From an uncultured Clostridia bacterium (GTDB lineage: Bacteria > Bacillota > Clostridia > Oscillospirales > Acutalibacteraceae), in assembly GCA_947628665.1 (NCBI GenBank), contig CANRAU010000001.1, positions 186,001 through 250,000 on the forward strand: a DNA stretch of 64,000 nt, read 5' to 3'. A program made the translations under genes and the position numbers. Below the pieces are notes generated by a model, which saw nothing but the letters and a program-made list of their open reading frames with translations, did not search any database and had not been told where the DNA came from. Below, piece by piece: positions 55,480-64,000 of this stretch (its first letter is position 1; every line of letters starts with the position of its first letter).

Positions 55480-55480
55480 A

Positions 55481-56800
55481 GTGGACTTGTACGAAAAAAT
55501 CGTAAACGGGGAAGAAAAAATTTCTTTGGTCGGGCTCGGCTATGTCGGTATGCCCATCGCAGTCGCTTTTTCGAGGAAGGTCAAGGTCGTCGGCTTTGAC
55601 TTGAACGCGAAAAAGATCGAGCTTTACAAAAGCGGCGTCGATCCGACCAACGAGGTCGGCGACGAGGCCATCCGAAACAGCACAGTGGACTTTACCGCCG
55701 ACGAAACCAAACTGCGCGAGGCAAAGTTCCACATTGTTGCCGTGCCGACGCCCGTAAACGACGACCACACGCCCGATCTGACTCCCGTGGAGAGCGCTTC
55801 CGAGATCGTCGGACGCAATTTGACCAAGGGTTCGGTCGTGGTGTACGAATCCACCGTATATCCGGGCGTGACGGAGGACATTTGCGCGCCGATTTTGGAG
55901 CGTGAATCGGGGCTTACCTGCGGGGTGGATTTCAAAATCGGCTACAGCCCCGAACGTATCAATCCGGGCGATAAGGTGCATCGTTTGGAAACCATCGTCA
56001 AAATCGTCAGCGGCATGGACGCCGAAACGCTCGATACGGTCGCGAAGGTGTACGAGCTGGTCGTGCAGGCGGGCGTACATCGTGCGCCGAGCATCCGTGT
56101 TGCCGAAGCGGCGAAGGTCATTGAAAACAGCCAGCGAGACATCAATATCGCGTTCATGAACGAGCTTTCCATCATTTTCAATAAAATGGGTATCGACACG
56201 AAATCCGTTTTGGAGGCCGCGGGTACAAAGTGGAACTTCTTAAAATTCTATCCGGGGCTTGTCGGCGGACACTGCATCGGCGTCGATCCGTATTATCTGA
56301 CCTATAAGGCGGAGGAAATGGGCTATCACAGCCAGATCATCCTTTCGGGTCGCCGCATCAATGACGACATGGGCAAATATGTCGCCGAAAGCACCGTGAA
56401 ACAGTTGATCCGCGCGGATCTGTCGATCAAGAACGCGCACGTCGCGATTTTGGGCTTCACATTTAAAGAAAATTGCCCCGATACGCGCAATACGCGCATC
56501 ATTGATATTTACAACGAGCTGCGCGAGTACGGCGTGACGGCGCAGATCGCCGACCCTACCGCCGATGCGGATGAGGCCGAGCGGCTGTACGGCATTTCAT
56601 TTGTGCCGATGGATGCACTGCACGACTGCGACGCGGTGATCCTTGCCGTTGCGCACGATGCATTCCGCACGCTGACCAAAGCGCAGTTGGATGCGATGTT
56701 CAAACCCGTGCCGAACGGGAAAAAGGTTCTGATCGATATTAAGGGCTTGTTGGATCGCGACGCGTACGAGGCCGACGGCTATCAGTATTGGAGATTGTAA
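55481..56800 (+). CDS. UDP-N-acetylhexosamine 6-dehydrogenase
   Basis: Oxidises the C6 of UDP-GlcNAc or UDP-GalNAc to the uronic acid, 439 residues, of the WbpA/TviB/VipA group. GLGYVGMPIAVAFSRK at the start, YESTVYPGVTEDICAPIL, GGHCIGVDPYYLTYKAEEMGYHSQ with catalytic Cys, and RRINDDMG. GTG 55481 with AAAGGAG. It is paired with the epimerase downstream, as in VipAB. Confidence 0.92.
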   Translation: MDLYEKIVNGEEKISLVGLGYVGMPIAVAFSRKVKVVGFDLNAKKIELYKSGVDPTNEVGDEAIRNSTVDFTADETKLREAKFHIVAVPTPVNDDHTPDLTPVESASEIVGRNLTKGSVVVYESTVYPGVTEDICAPILERESGLTCGVDFKIGYSPERINPGDKVHRLETIVKIVSGMDAETLDTVAKVYELVVQAGVHRAPSIRVAEAAKVIENSQRDINIAFMNELSIIFNKMGIDTKSVLEAAGTKWNFLKFYPGLVGGHCIGVDPYYLTYKAEEMGYHSQIILSGRRINDDMGKYVAESTVKQLIRADLSIKNAHVAILGFTFKENCPDTRNTRIIDIYNELREYGVTAQIADPTADADEAERLYGISFVPMDALHDCDAVILAVAHDAFRTLTKAQLDAMFKPVPNGKKVLIDIKGLLDRDAYEADGYQYWRL

Positions 56801-56803
56801 TTT

Positions 56804-57778
56804 ATGGGATACAGCGAAGTAAACTTTGCGCCGAATACGAAATTTCTGGTCACCGGAGCTGCGGGCTTTATCGGGTCGAATCTCTGCGAGGCGCTTTTGA
56901 AAAAAGGATGTAAAGTACTTGCACTTGACGACCTTTCCACGGGTAAAATACAGAATGTGGAAATGTTTTCGGGCGACCCGAACTATACGTTTATCAAAGG
57001 CGACGTCAAGGATTTGGATACCTGCATGAAAGCCTGCGAGGGCGTGGATTATGTCCTGCATCAAGCGGCTTGGGGCAGCGTTCCGCGCTCGCTGGAAATG
57101 CCCCTGTTCTATTGCATGAACAACATCAACGGTACACTCAATATGCTCGAAGCGGCGCGGCAGAACGGTGTCAAAAAATTTGTTTATGCCTCGTCCTCCT
57201 CGGTGTACGGCGATGAACCGAACCTCCCGAAAACGGAGGGGCGCGAGGGGAATTTGCTTTCCCCCTATGCGCTGACCAAGCGCTGCGATGAGGAATGGGC
57301 AAAGCTCTACACCAAGTTTTACGGCTTGGATACGTGTGGGCTGCGCTACTTTAACGTGTTCGGCCGCAGACAGGACCCCGACGGCGCATATGCGGCGGTG
57401 ATCCCGAAATTTTTAAAGCAGCTTCTGCACGGCGAGACCCCCACCATCAACGGCGACGGCAGGCAGAGCCGGGACTTTACCTATATCGAAAACGTGATCG
57501 AGGCGAATTTGAAAGCCTGCCTTGCGCCCCACGAGGCCGCGGGAGAGGCGTACAATATCGCCTACGGCGGCAGAGAATACCTCATTGATATTTACTACGG
57601 CCTTACCGATGCGCTCGGTGTAGATATCGAACCGCATTTCGGCCCTGACCGCAAGGGCGACATCAAGCATTCCAATGCGGACATTTCAAAAGCCAGACGT
57701 TTGCTCGGCTATGACCCCGACTACAGCTTCCAGGACGGCATCAAACTGGCGATCGAGTGGTATAAGGAAAACCTGTAA
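56804..57778 (+). CDS. UDP-N-acetylhexosamine 4-epimerase (WbpP/VipB-like)
   Basis: 324-residue short-chain dehydrogenase/epimerase: GAAGFIGSNLCEALL for NAD, SSSSVYGDEPNLPKTE, and YALTKRCDE with the YxxxK motif. In this family it interconverts UDP-GlcNAc and UDP-GalNAc, or the corresponding uronic acids. The pair with the dehydrogenase points to a HexNAcA residue in the polymer. Confidence 0.9.
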   Translation: MGYSEVNFAPNTKFLVTGAAGFIGSNLCEALLKKGCKVLALDDLSTGKIQNVEMFSGDPNYTFIKGDVKDLDTCMKACEGVDYVLHQAAWGSVPRSLEMPLFYCMNNINGTLNMLEAARQNGVKKFVYASSSSVYGDEPNLPKTEGREGNLLSPYALTKRCDEEWAKLYTKFYGLDTCGLRYFNVFGRRQDPDGAYAAVIPKFLKQLLHGETPTINGDGRQSRDFTYIENVIEANLKACLAPHEAAGEAYNIAYGGREYLIDIYYGLTDALGVDIEPHFGPDRKGDIKHSNADISKARRLLGYDPDYSFQDGIKLAIEWYKENL

Positions 57779-57795
57779 GTCTGAGGAGCGGCTCT

Positions 57796-59625
57796 ATGGA
57801 AAACATCCGTTTGATTATTTGGGATTTGGATAATACCCTTTGGCAGGGCACCATTTCGGAAGAAGCGGTCACCCTGCCGCAGGCGCGTATTGACCTTTTG
57901 CACACTTTGGTCGATCGGGGTATCATGAATTCGATCTGCTCCAAAAACGATTTTGACGATGTTAAACGCTTTTTGACGGAAAAGGGTTTGTGGGACTTGT
58001 TTGTCTTTCCGAAAATTTCATGGGAATCCAAGGGCAGATACATTCAGGAGATCGTGGAGAACAGCCAACTGCGGCCGGAAACCATTCTGTTTATTGACGA
58101 CAATCCGACCAATTTGCAGGAGGCGAAATACTGCGTTCCCAATATCAATATTTCCCTGCCCGACATCATAGACGGCATGTTGGAAAATCCTCTGTTTGCG
58201 GGCAAGGACGATCGTAAACGGACGAGATTGCAGCAATACAAAGTGCTGGAAGCCAAGGTCACAGACAAAACCGCCTACACATCCGACGAAGCCTTTTTGT
58301 ACGCTTCCGATGTGCATGTGCAGATTTTTACGGATTGCTTGGCACAGCAGGAAAGGCTCTACGAGCTGCTGCTGCGGACAAATCAGTTGAATTTTACGAA
58401 AAAACGTATTTCCGCCGAGGAGTTCGGCGTTTTGCTGCAGGATGAACAGTACAACACGGGGTATGTCACCGCGTCGGATCGCTACGGCGAGTACGGCATC
58501 ATCGGTTTTTTTGCGGTCAAAGCGCACACAGCGGAGCATTTTTTCTTTTCCTGCAGAACGCTGGGGCTTGGCGTCGAGCAATGGGTTTATGCCGAGCTCG
58601 GCTATCCCGAGATCGCCTGTGCGGGGACTACGGTCGTGACATTGCGCAAGGACTATAGACCCGGTTGGATCCATAACGGTCCGCGCGATGCGGCAAGCGG
58701 CGTGCAAACCGATTCGGAAAAGCCCGAAAACAGCCCGCAACCAACAGATGACAGGCAAAAAAAGGTGCAAGCCTTGATTATCGGCGGCTGCGATTTGGAG
58801 CAGGTCTCTTACTATATCGGGCAGACCGATGGCATAGACATCACGAGCGAATTTAACCGCAACTACGGGAAATTTGTTGTCCACCCCGAGCATTCCGAGG
58901 TGCTGCGCGGCGGGATGGAATATTCGGAGGCGGACAAAGCTTTCCTGCTTCAAAATGTGCCGTTTTATGACAAAGACGTCTTTGGTTCTACCCTGTTTCA
59001 AAAAGACTATGACGTGGTGGTCTACAGCCCTTTGATCGATACGGCTCTGGGGGTTTACGTCTGCAGGCAAAATCCTGCGCTATGCGCGGTATACGGGAAT
59101 TATCAAAGGCCTGTTTCGGAGGACAGCTTCCCGCAGGCGGAGCAGTTCTTGGAGAATTTCGAGTTTACAGGGGTACTCTCTAACGAACGCTTTTTAGAGA
59201 ATTTGCAATTTTTGCGTGCGCATTTGCGTCCCCAAACGCTGCTGATTTTGCTGACGGCCAGCGAGCAGCCGATCGAGCATCCCGAAGAACCCGGGCGCGT
59301 TGCCGTACATCGTGAGAAAAACGAAGTCCTGCGCGCATTTTGCGCGGAACAGGAAAACACGCAGCTTGTGGATGTCAACCAATTTATCCACGGTTCTTCC
59401 GATCATACGGACAATATTCGCCACTATAACCGCAACGTGTATTTCCAAATCGCACAGGCGCTGATCGAAGCGATTCGGACGCATTGCGGCGATTCGGTTT
59501 CTCTCGAAATGCGGGATGTGCCGCGCAGGCGTTCGATGCTCTTTACGGTAAAAACCCTACTGCGCAAATCGGGATTGTATGATTTCGCTTATAAAATTTA
59601 TCGGAAGGGGCAAAAGAAGTCATGA
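57796..59625 (+). CDS. FkbH-like HAD-IIIC protein fused to an SGNH-like domain
   Basis: 609 residues in two parts. The first (about 1-300) is an HAD-IIIC/FkbH-like domain with the nucleophile DLDNTLWQGTISE (Asp10, Asp12), CSKNDFDDV, FIDDNPTNL and the second acyltransferase-like half EYGIIGFFAVKA, FFFSCRTLGLGVEQW. After a polar linker (305-322) a C-terminal domain (about 326-570) begins QALIIGGCDLE and contains FVVHPEHSEVLRG and DHTDNIRHYNRNVY, which resembles SGNH/DUF6270-type hydrolases. FkbH proteins load glyceryl units on carriers; here it could supply a glyceryl or related group. The fusion is unusual and the role is inferred. Confidence 0.78.
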   Translation: MENIRLIIWDLDNTLWQGTISEEAVTLPQARIDLLHTLVDRGIMNSICSKNDFDDVKRFLTEKGLWDLFVFPKISWESKGRYIQEIVENSQLRPETILFIDDNPTNLQEAKYCVPNINISLPDIIDGMLENPLFAGKDDRKRTRLQQYKVLEAKVTDKTAYTSDEAFLYASDVHVQIFTDCLAQQERLYELLLRTNQLNFTKKRISAEEFGVLLQDEQYNTGYVTASDRYGEYGIIGFFAVKAHTAEHFFFSCRTLGLGVEQWVYAELGYPEIACAGTTVVTLRKDYRPGWIHNGPRDAASGVQTDSEKPENSPQPTDDRQKKVQALIIGGCDLEQVSYYIGQTDGIDITSEFNRNYGKFVVHPEHSEVLRGGMEYSEADKAFLLQNVPFYDKDVFGSTLFQKDYDVVVYSPLIDTALGVYVCRQNPALCAVYGNYQRPVSEDSFPQAEQFLENFEFTGVLSNERFLENLQFLRAHLRPQTLLILLTASEQPIEHPEEPGRVAVHREKNEVLRAFCAEQENTQLVDVNQFIHGSSDHTDNIRHYNRNVYFQIAQALIEAIRTHCGDSVSLEMRDVPRRRSMLFTVKTLLRKSGLYDFAYKIYRKGQKKS

Positions 59626-60803
59626 AGGCGCTGTTTATCCATACCGTTAGACTTTATAAGTATGAAGGGCAGTATTATACCAATAATCTTTCCGCAGAGA
59701 TTTGGCGGACGAAATACCTGCGTTACTTTGATGAAATTTTGGTCATGGGGCGCGAGTGTACGGCGACCAAAGAAAAAGCGGAGAGTCTGGTGCTTTCCAG
59801 CTGCGAGGGCGTTTCCTTTTTCAATTTGCCGTTTGACAATCTGTATGCAGCGGCGCTTCGCTCCCGCGCGGCGCTCAAAGCGCATATGGAAGAGGCCATT
59901 CGGCAGTGCGACTGCGTCATTCTGCGCGTGCCGTATTCCTTAAACGGGATGGTCGTTCGCCTGTGCAAGAAGCTTAATAAGCCCTTTATGGTCGAAGTCG
60001 TCGGTTGCGCGTGGGACGCTTACCGCAACCACAGCCTGATCGGGCGGCTTATGGCGCCGTTCGCGACTTTGAGAATGCGTAAAAGCGTGCGGCAGGCGCC
60101 GTTCGCCCTGTATGTCACGCGTGAATTCCTGCAAAAGCGCTACCCCTGCCCCGGACGAACCGCCGCGTGTTCCGACGTACAAATTGAATCTGCGGATGAA
60201 GAAGTCATAGCACGGCGGCTGGAGACCTGCCGCAGCTTCTCCTATGAACGTCCCGTGCGCCTTGCAACCGTCGGCGCGGTCAATGTGCGCTATAAAGGGC
60301 AGGAATACGTACTGCGCGCCATGGCGGCGCTAAAAAAAGAGGGCTATCGTTTTCGGTATACCGCAGTCGGCGGCGGGGACAGTTCCCGCTTACAGGCGCT
60401 CGCCGAATCCTTGGGGGTGCAGGACGATGTGGTATTTACGGGGTCGCTTCCGCATGACCGTGTGTTTTCCGTGTTGGACGAGACCGATATTTATGTACAT
60501 CCCAGCCTGCAAGAGGGACTTCCGCGCGCGGTGCTGGAGGCCATGAGCCGCGGCTGTGCCATATTAGGCTCTATTGTAGGTGGAATACCTGAGATCGTAC
60601 CGCCGGAAAACTGTTTTGCAAAAAAAAATGTACAGGGTCTAAAGCAACTTTTGACCGGATATACGACGGAAAAAATGGAGCGGGAAGCTCTGCGCAATAT
60701 AGAAATCAGCAACCGGTTCACGCAGGAAAAACTGACGGCGATACGCGACAGCTTCTTATCGGATTTTATCCAGGCGGTAAACAATAAAAATAAGGATGTA
60801 TGA
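59622..60803 (+). CDS. Glycosyltransferase (GT4-type)
   Basis: 393 residues, GT-B fold: GREC..., KLNKPFMVEVVGCAWDAYRN in the first half, YKGQEYVLRAMAAL, YTAVGGGDSSRLQALAESLG, and HPSLQEGLPRAVLEAMSRGCAILGSIVGG in the second. Overlaps the FkbH-like gene by four bases. Confidence 0.88.
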   Translation: MKALFIHTVRLYKYEGQYYTNNLSAEIWRTKYLRYFDEILVMGRECTATKEKAESLVLSSCEGVSFFNLPFDNLYAAALRSRAALKAHMEEAIRQCDCVILRVPYSLNGMVVRLCKKLNKPFMVEVVGCAWDAYRNHSLIGRLMAPFATLRMRKSVRQAPFALYVTREFLQKRYPCPGRTAACSDVQIESADEEVIARRLETCRSFSYERPVRLATVGAVNVRYKGQEYVLRAMAALKKEGYRFRYTAVGGGDSSRLQALAESLGVQDDVVFTGSLPHDRVFSVLDETDIYVHPSLQEGLPRAVLEAMSRGCAILGSIVGGIPEIVPPENCFAKKNVQGLKQLLTGYTTEKMEREALRNIEISNRFTQEKLTAIRDSFLSDFIQAVNNKNKDV

Positions 60804-60805
60804 CT

Positions 60806-61918
60806 ATGGTACGAGTTCTGCACATTGTATCTTCACTGGGCTCCGGCGGCGTGGAGGCTTGCCTCTATGCATACTACACCCATATCGATCGGGAAAAAAT
60901 TCATTTTGATTTCGTGGTGCATGCGGATAGCGTCGGTATGCTGGAGACAGAGTTTCTCGAAATGGGCAGCCGCGTTGTTCACGTCACACCCAAGAAAAAG
61001 TCCCTGATCCAAAATTTACGGGAAATTGGCAAGGTCATCCGCGAGGGACACTACGATGCGGTACATGTCCATCAGGGAACGTCCTCGATTACCAGCCTGT
61101 TGCTGGCAAAGCGGTACAAGGTACCTGTGAAAATCGTGCATTACCATGACAACAAACGCAAAACAGGTCTGCGCGGCGTCATGCAGGGCGTGCTTCGCAA
61201 AGCCATATACGCGGTCGCGGATTGGTACTTTGCGTGCGGGGAGGAAGCCGGACAAGCCATGTATGGCCGCCTTTGGGGCGTTTCTCCGAAATGCCGACTG
61301 TTGCGGAACGCAAAGGATTTGAGCCTTTACCATATGGATGCGGAAGCACGTCAAAGCCTGCGCGCTTCGATCGGCGCGGCGGCGGAGGACTTGGTGGTCT
61401 TACATGTCGGCCGAATGTCCGACCAAAAGAACCAGAGCTTTTTGCTGGACATTTTCGCAAAAGTCCATGAAGCGCGGCCATCTGCCAAGCTGGTGATTGC
61501 GGGGGAAGGGCCTTTGCGGCAGGCATTGGAACAAAAGGTCTCGGATTTGGGCCTTACCGAAGCCGTGCATTTTCTCGGCGCTGTGCGCAATGTCAACCTG
61601 TGGTATTCGGCGGCGGACGTCTTTATGCTGCCTTCCCGAAATGAGGGATTGCCGCTGGTCGCTGTGGAAGCGCAGATTTCGGGTCTGCCCGTCATTTGCT
61701 CGACTTGTGTCCCGGCCTCCACCGCCATTACGGACGTCGTTCGTTTTATACCTCTTACGGAAAATCTGTCGGCTTGGCGCGACGCCGTTTTGGAAGCGGC
61801 CGCACAGCCTCGTATCGACCATACCGAAGCCGTTCGCGCGGCGGGCTATGATATTAACACGGAGAGTCAAGTATATGAAGCTTGGCTTTTGGAAACCATC
61901 GGAGCTACAAAATGCTGA
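60806..61918 (+). CDS. Glycosyltransferase family 1/4 protein
   Basis: About 370 residues: VLHIVSSLGSGGVEACLY at the start, HQGTSSITSLLLAKRYKVPV, VLHVGRMSDQKNQSFLLDIFAKV, VIAGEGPLRQALE, MLPSRNEGLPLVAVEAQISGLPVICS. Typical clostridial EPS transferase. ATG 60806 with AAGGA nine bases upstream; ATG 60800 overlaps the previous stop and is an alternative. Confidence 0.9.
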   Translation: MVRVLHIVSSLGSGGVEACLYAYYTHIDREKIHFDFVVHADSVGMLETEFLEMGSRVVHVTPKKKSLIQNLREIGKVIREGHYDAVHVHQGTSSITSLLLAKRYKVPVKIVHYHDNKRKTGLRGVMQGVLRKAIYAVADWYFACGEEAGQAMYGRLWGVSPKCRLLRNAKDLSLYHMDAEARQSLRASIGAAAEDLVVLHVGRMSDQKNQSFLLDIFAKVHEARPSAKLVIAGEGPLRQALEQKVSDLGLTEAVHFLGAVRNVNLWYSAADVFMLPSRNEGLPLVAVEAQISGLPVICSTCVPASTAITDVVRFIPLTENLSAWRDAVLEAAAQPRIDHTEAVRAAGYDINTESQVYEAWLLETIGATKC

Positions 61919-62970
61919 CCTATCTTCTCAATATGCTGTCGGTTCTGGCCTATGTCATAATCGATTATATCCTGCGGCTGGGACGGCGGCACGGCGATAT
62001 GCAAAATCGCCAAAAACAGGCGAATAACCATGCGAATCCGATCTTGTTTGGGATATTGATCGCGCAGGAGACCCTCTTCGTGGGACTTCGCGATTTGCAC
62101 GTGGGCGTGGATACCATCCGTTATGCCGAGGTGTTCCAATATTTGGAACAGTATAACCGCCATTGGGAACCGGGCTTTGTGCTTTTGATGCGGATCGTAC
62201 ATGTATTTACATCCAACCCGCATGTATTTGTATTTATTGTCGCGGTTTTGTCCATTGTACCCGTCGGTTTTGTTTTGTATCGGCTGTCCCAATACCCGTA
62301 TTTTAGCTGGCTTGTGTACATCGGCATGTACTATTTCTCCTTTACCTTTTCGGGGCTGCGGCAATGTACCGCCATGGCGATACTCTTTTTGGCCTTCTAT
62401 TTTCTGGTCAAGGACAAGGTACTTCTCCCGTTGCTGCTGATTTTGTTGGCGGCGAGCTTTCATATTTCCGCCTTCATTTTCTTACCTGTGTTGCTTTTAC
62501 GAAAGCACGTTATGAAAAAGTGGGATTTTCCGATTCTGATTTTGGCATATGTGCTGATTTTCCTTTTCCGTGGACAGATTTTCAACTTGATTACACGGTT
62601 CGTCTATGGGGAATATGAACTGATTCAAACGGGCGCGTACACATGGGCTTTGGTGAATATAGCGCTGTTCTTCCTGCTGTATTTCATGAGCTTTTTTGTC
62701 AAGCGCGACAGAGCGGTGCAGTTGGCGCTGTCCACGATGACCATTGGCGAAGCCTTGATGCTTCTGACGTCGGTCGGTACCAACATGCAGCGTGCGGCAA
62801 TTTACTTTTGCGTTTTTGACACTGTGGCGCTGCCGGGCGTTATGCGTGCTGTACCCAAGCGCTTTCGTTGGCTTGCGTTTTTGGCCGCTGTGGTCATCCT
62901 GTTTGTGTTCTATTGGTGGCACTTGCGGAATAACCCGTTTACGATTATCGACTACGAATCCACTCTGTAA
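61912..62970 (+). CDS. EpsG-family membrane protein (polymerase candidate)
   Basis: 352 residues with about ten helices and the EpsG signature VGLRDLHVGVDTIRYAEVFQYL with YFSFTFSGLRQCTAMAILFLAFYFLVKDK. In exopolysaccharide operons it acts as the Wzy-like polymerase. ATG 61912 overlaps the previous stop. The next gene is split off by the repeat at 63041-63298. Confidence 0.88.
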   Translation: MLTYLLNMLSVLAYVIIDYILRLGRRHGDMQNRQKQANNHANPILFGILIAQETLFVGLRDLHVGVDTIRYAEVFQYLEQYNRHWEPGFVLLMRIVHVFTSNPHVFVFIVAVLSIVPVGFVLYRLSQYPYFSWLVYIGMYYFSFTFSGLRQCTAMAILFLAFYFLVKDKVLLPLLLILLAASFHISAFIFLPVLLLRKHVMKKWDFPILILAYVLIFLFRGQIFNLITRFVYGEYELIQTGAYTWALVNIALFFLLYFMSFFVKRDRAVQLALSTMTIGEALMLLTSVGTNMQRAAIYFCVFDTVALPGVMRAVPKRFRWLAFLAAVVILFVFYWWHLRNNPFTIIDYESTL

Positions 62971-63040
62971 AATTGCCGCGCACAGGCGTACAAGCGTAAA
63001 AATAACGAAAAAGAGCCGATTTTCGGGCAGATCGACCCGA

Positions 63041-63298
63041 CTTAGGGGTAGGCAATGCAATCAGGGAACAATGCGCCCGAGGCGGGCGGATTTCCCCGCC
63101 GACTGCGTCCTCGTCCTTGCCGGACAAGAAAATACGCCTCGCCTCGGGTCGAAGATTTTGCTCGGTAAATGCCGGACGTGCCCCGCGCGGCGCACGGGCG
63201 CAGGCATACTGTCGTATGGCAAGTCCGGGCAACAAAGCGGGCGCGGGCGGCATTCCGCGCAAAACGCATTGTATCCTGATTGTATTGCCTAAGCTAAG
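63041..63298. mobile_element. MITE-like element with long inverted ends
   Basis: 258 bases with imperfect terminal inverted repeats of about 34-35 bases: the left end starts CTTAGGGGTAGGCAATGC and the right end, read from its outer edge, CTTAGCTTAGGCAATAC, agreeing at about 29 of 35 positions (shared blocks TAGGCAAT, CAATCAGG, ACAATGCG). The interior is GC-rich, with no open gene. It lies between the EpsG gene and the next glycosyltransferase without breaking either. Related to the repeat at 4484-4590. Confidence 0.7.
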
Positions 63299-63335
63299 CA
63301 ATATATTTTCATATTTACGGGAAAGGAGCGGCATC

Positions 63336-64000
63336 GTGCAGATCCTGGTCATCACGCGGGGCGTTTGGAGCGACAGTAACAATACCGGCGCTACCATGAC
63401 AAATCTCTTTTCGGATATGCCGAAGGACTGTACGTTTTACAGCCTCTATTGCCGTTCCGAAAACCCGAACAATCCAATCGCAGAGCAGAGCTTTAAGATC
63501 GGCGAGTACGAGCTGTTTAAAAATCTGCTGCATCGGCGTCCCGTGGGCAGCCTTGCACCCATGCAGACGGAGGATCACGCCTCAGCCGCCGAGCAGAAAA
63601 TCTATCGGCGCGGCAGGCGGTTCGGAAAGAGCGTCACCCAGCCGCTTCGCGAACTGCTTTGGCTTTCGGGGACTTGGAAAAGCGCACCGCTGGATGCTTT
63701 TTTACAAAGCGTGCGGCCGGATGTGATTTTTATGCCTGTTTTTGACAGCTTGTACACCTACCGCCTGCTTTGGTATGTGCAGGAAAAGACCGGCGCGCGC
63801 ACCGTGCTTTTTCATGGGGACGACAATTACTCGTTCGCGCCGTTTTTCTCGTCGCCTTTATACTGGATCCACCGCCTGATCCTGCGCCGCTATGTGCGCA
63901 AGGCCGTTCGGGAAGCGGCGATCAACTTCTGTATTACCGATATGCAGTGTGCCGATTATGAAAAGCGCTTTGCCGGACCCTTTTATCTGCTGACCAAAAG
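63336..64000 (+). CDS. Glycosyltransferase (3'-truncated by window end)
   Basis: Reading frame from GTG 63336 (GAAAGGAG upstream) open to the end of the window, at least 221 residues: QILVITRGVWSDSNNTGATM, a linker with HRRPVGSLAPMQ, FLQSVRPDVIFMPVFDSLYTY and TVLFHGDDNYSF, ending FAGPFYLLTK. The pattern fits the N-terminal half of a GT-B glycosyltransferase of the polysaccharide operon. The acceptor-side half is outside the window. Confidence 0.8.
   Translation, partial: MQILVITRGVWSDSNNTGATMTNLFSDMPKDCTFYSLYCRSENPNNPIAEQSFKIGEYELFKNLLHRRPVGSLAPMQTEDHASAAEQKIYRRGRRFGKSVTQPLRELLWLSGTWKSAPLDAFLQSVRPDVIFMPVFDSLYTYRLLWYVQEKTGARTVLFHGDDNYSFAPFFSSPLYWIHRLILRRYVRKAVREAAINFCITDMQCADYEKRFAGPFYLLTK

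Overview
The window comes from an anaerobic, low-to-mid-GC-gap Firmicute of the class Clostridia, most likely a gut organism. The evidence is an Rnf complex (rnfCDGEAB with its flavin transferase ApbE), an electron-bifurcating [FeFe] hydrogenase operon, an anaerobic sulfatase maturase, a ctsR-mcsA-mcsB-clpC operon and strong AGGAGG-type ribosome binding sites with frequent GTG and TTG starts. I cannot place it below class with confidence. No tRNA, CRISPR array or complete insertion sequence was seen.

Layout. 1-4.5 kb: a two-component system followed by an HtrA-type protease and a flavin reductase. 4.5-6.1 kb: a short accessory patch with a degenerate repeat, a HicA-like toxin/antitoxin pair and a solitary 5S rRNA gene with its own promoter and terminator. 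6.2-8.7 kb: a minus-strand operon (AI-2E-type permease, CpsB-type PHP phosphatase, zinc-ribbon membrane protein). 9-13.3 kb: homoserine dehydrogenase and aspartate kinase, a membrane-bound HTH regulator and MltG. 13.5-17.4 kb: a membrane-anchored sulfatase with its radical-SAM maturase and a VanZ protein. 17.7-22.7 kb: the hydrogenase operon. 22.9-26.5 kb: a vitamin B6 salvage locus (MocR/PdxR regulator, kinase, ECF S component) and a TatD-associated radical SAM protein. 26.6-32.7 kb: a small membrane protein under a consensus promoter with two LexA-type boxes, then obg, mrnC, yitT, lepA and hemW. 32.7-35.4 kb: a dispersed repeat, metA and an iron alcohol dehydrogenase. 35.5-42.5 kb: apbE and the Rnf operon. 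42.6-47.6 kb: a tiny Cys/Gly peptide gene and the CtsR heat-shock operon with clear CtsR operators. 47.6-50.7 kb: an orphan lysis cassette (sigma-region-4-like regulator, collagen-like baseplate/fibre protein, XhlA-like protein, GH25 lysozyme, holin) behind a consensus promoter, a perfect LexA box and an immediate terminator hairpin. 50.9-64 kb: an exopolysaccharide operon, interrupted near its visible end by a MITE-like element, running off the window.

How the parts work together. The hydrogenase and Rnf complex both handle ferredoxin and NAD(H), linking fermentative redox balance to an ion gradient. Hom, LysC and MetA cover the aspartate-family route towards methionine and threonine. The sulfatase is a Cys-type enzyme that needs exactly the maturase encoded beside it. 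The polysaccharide operon encodes a priming sugar transferase, UDP-HexNAc epimerase and dehydrogenase, several glycosyltransferases, an EpsG-type polymerase candidate and an unusual set (HpcH aldolase, D-2-hydroxyacid dehydrogenase, FkbH-like protein fused to an SGNH-like domain) that suggests an acid substituent on the sugar chain.

The most interesting signals are (1) the SOS-type promoter/LexA box/terminator in front of the lysis cassette with no phage structural genes, (2) a second promoter with the same LexA core driving an 81-residue membrane protein, and (3) a repeat family with long inverted ends at 63.0 kb and a degenerate relative at 4.5 kb.
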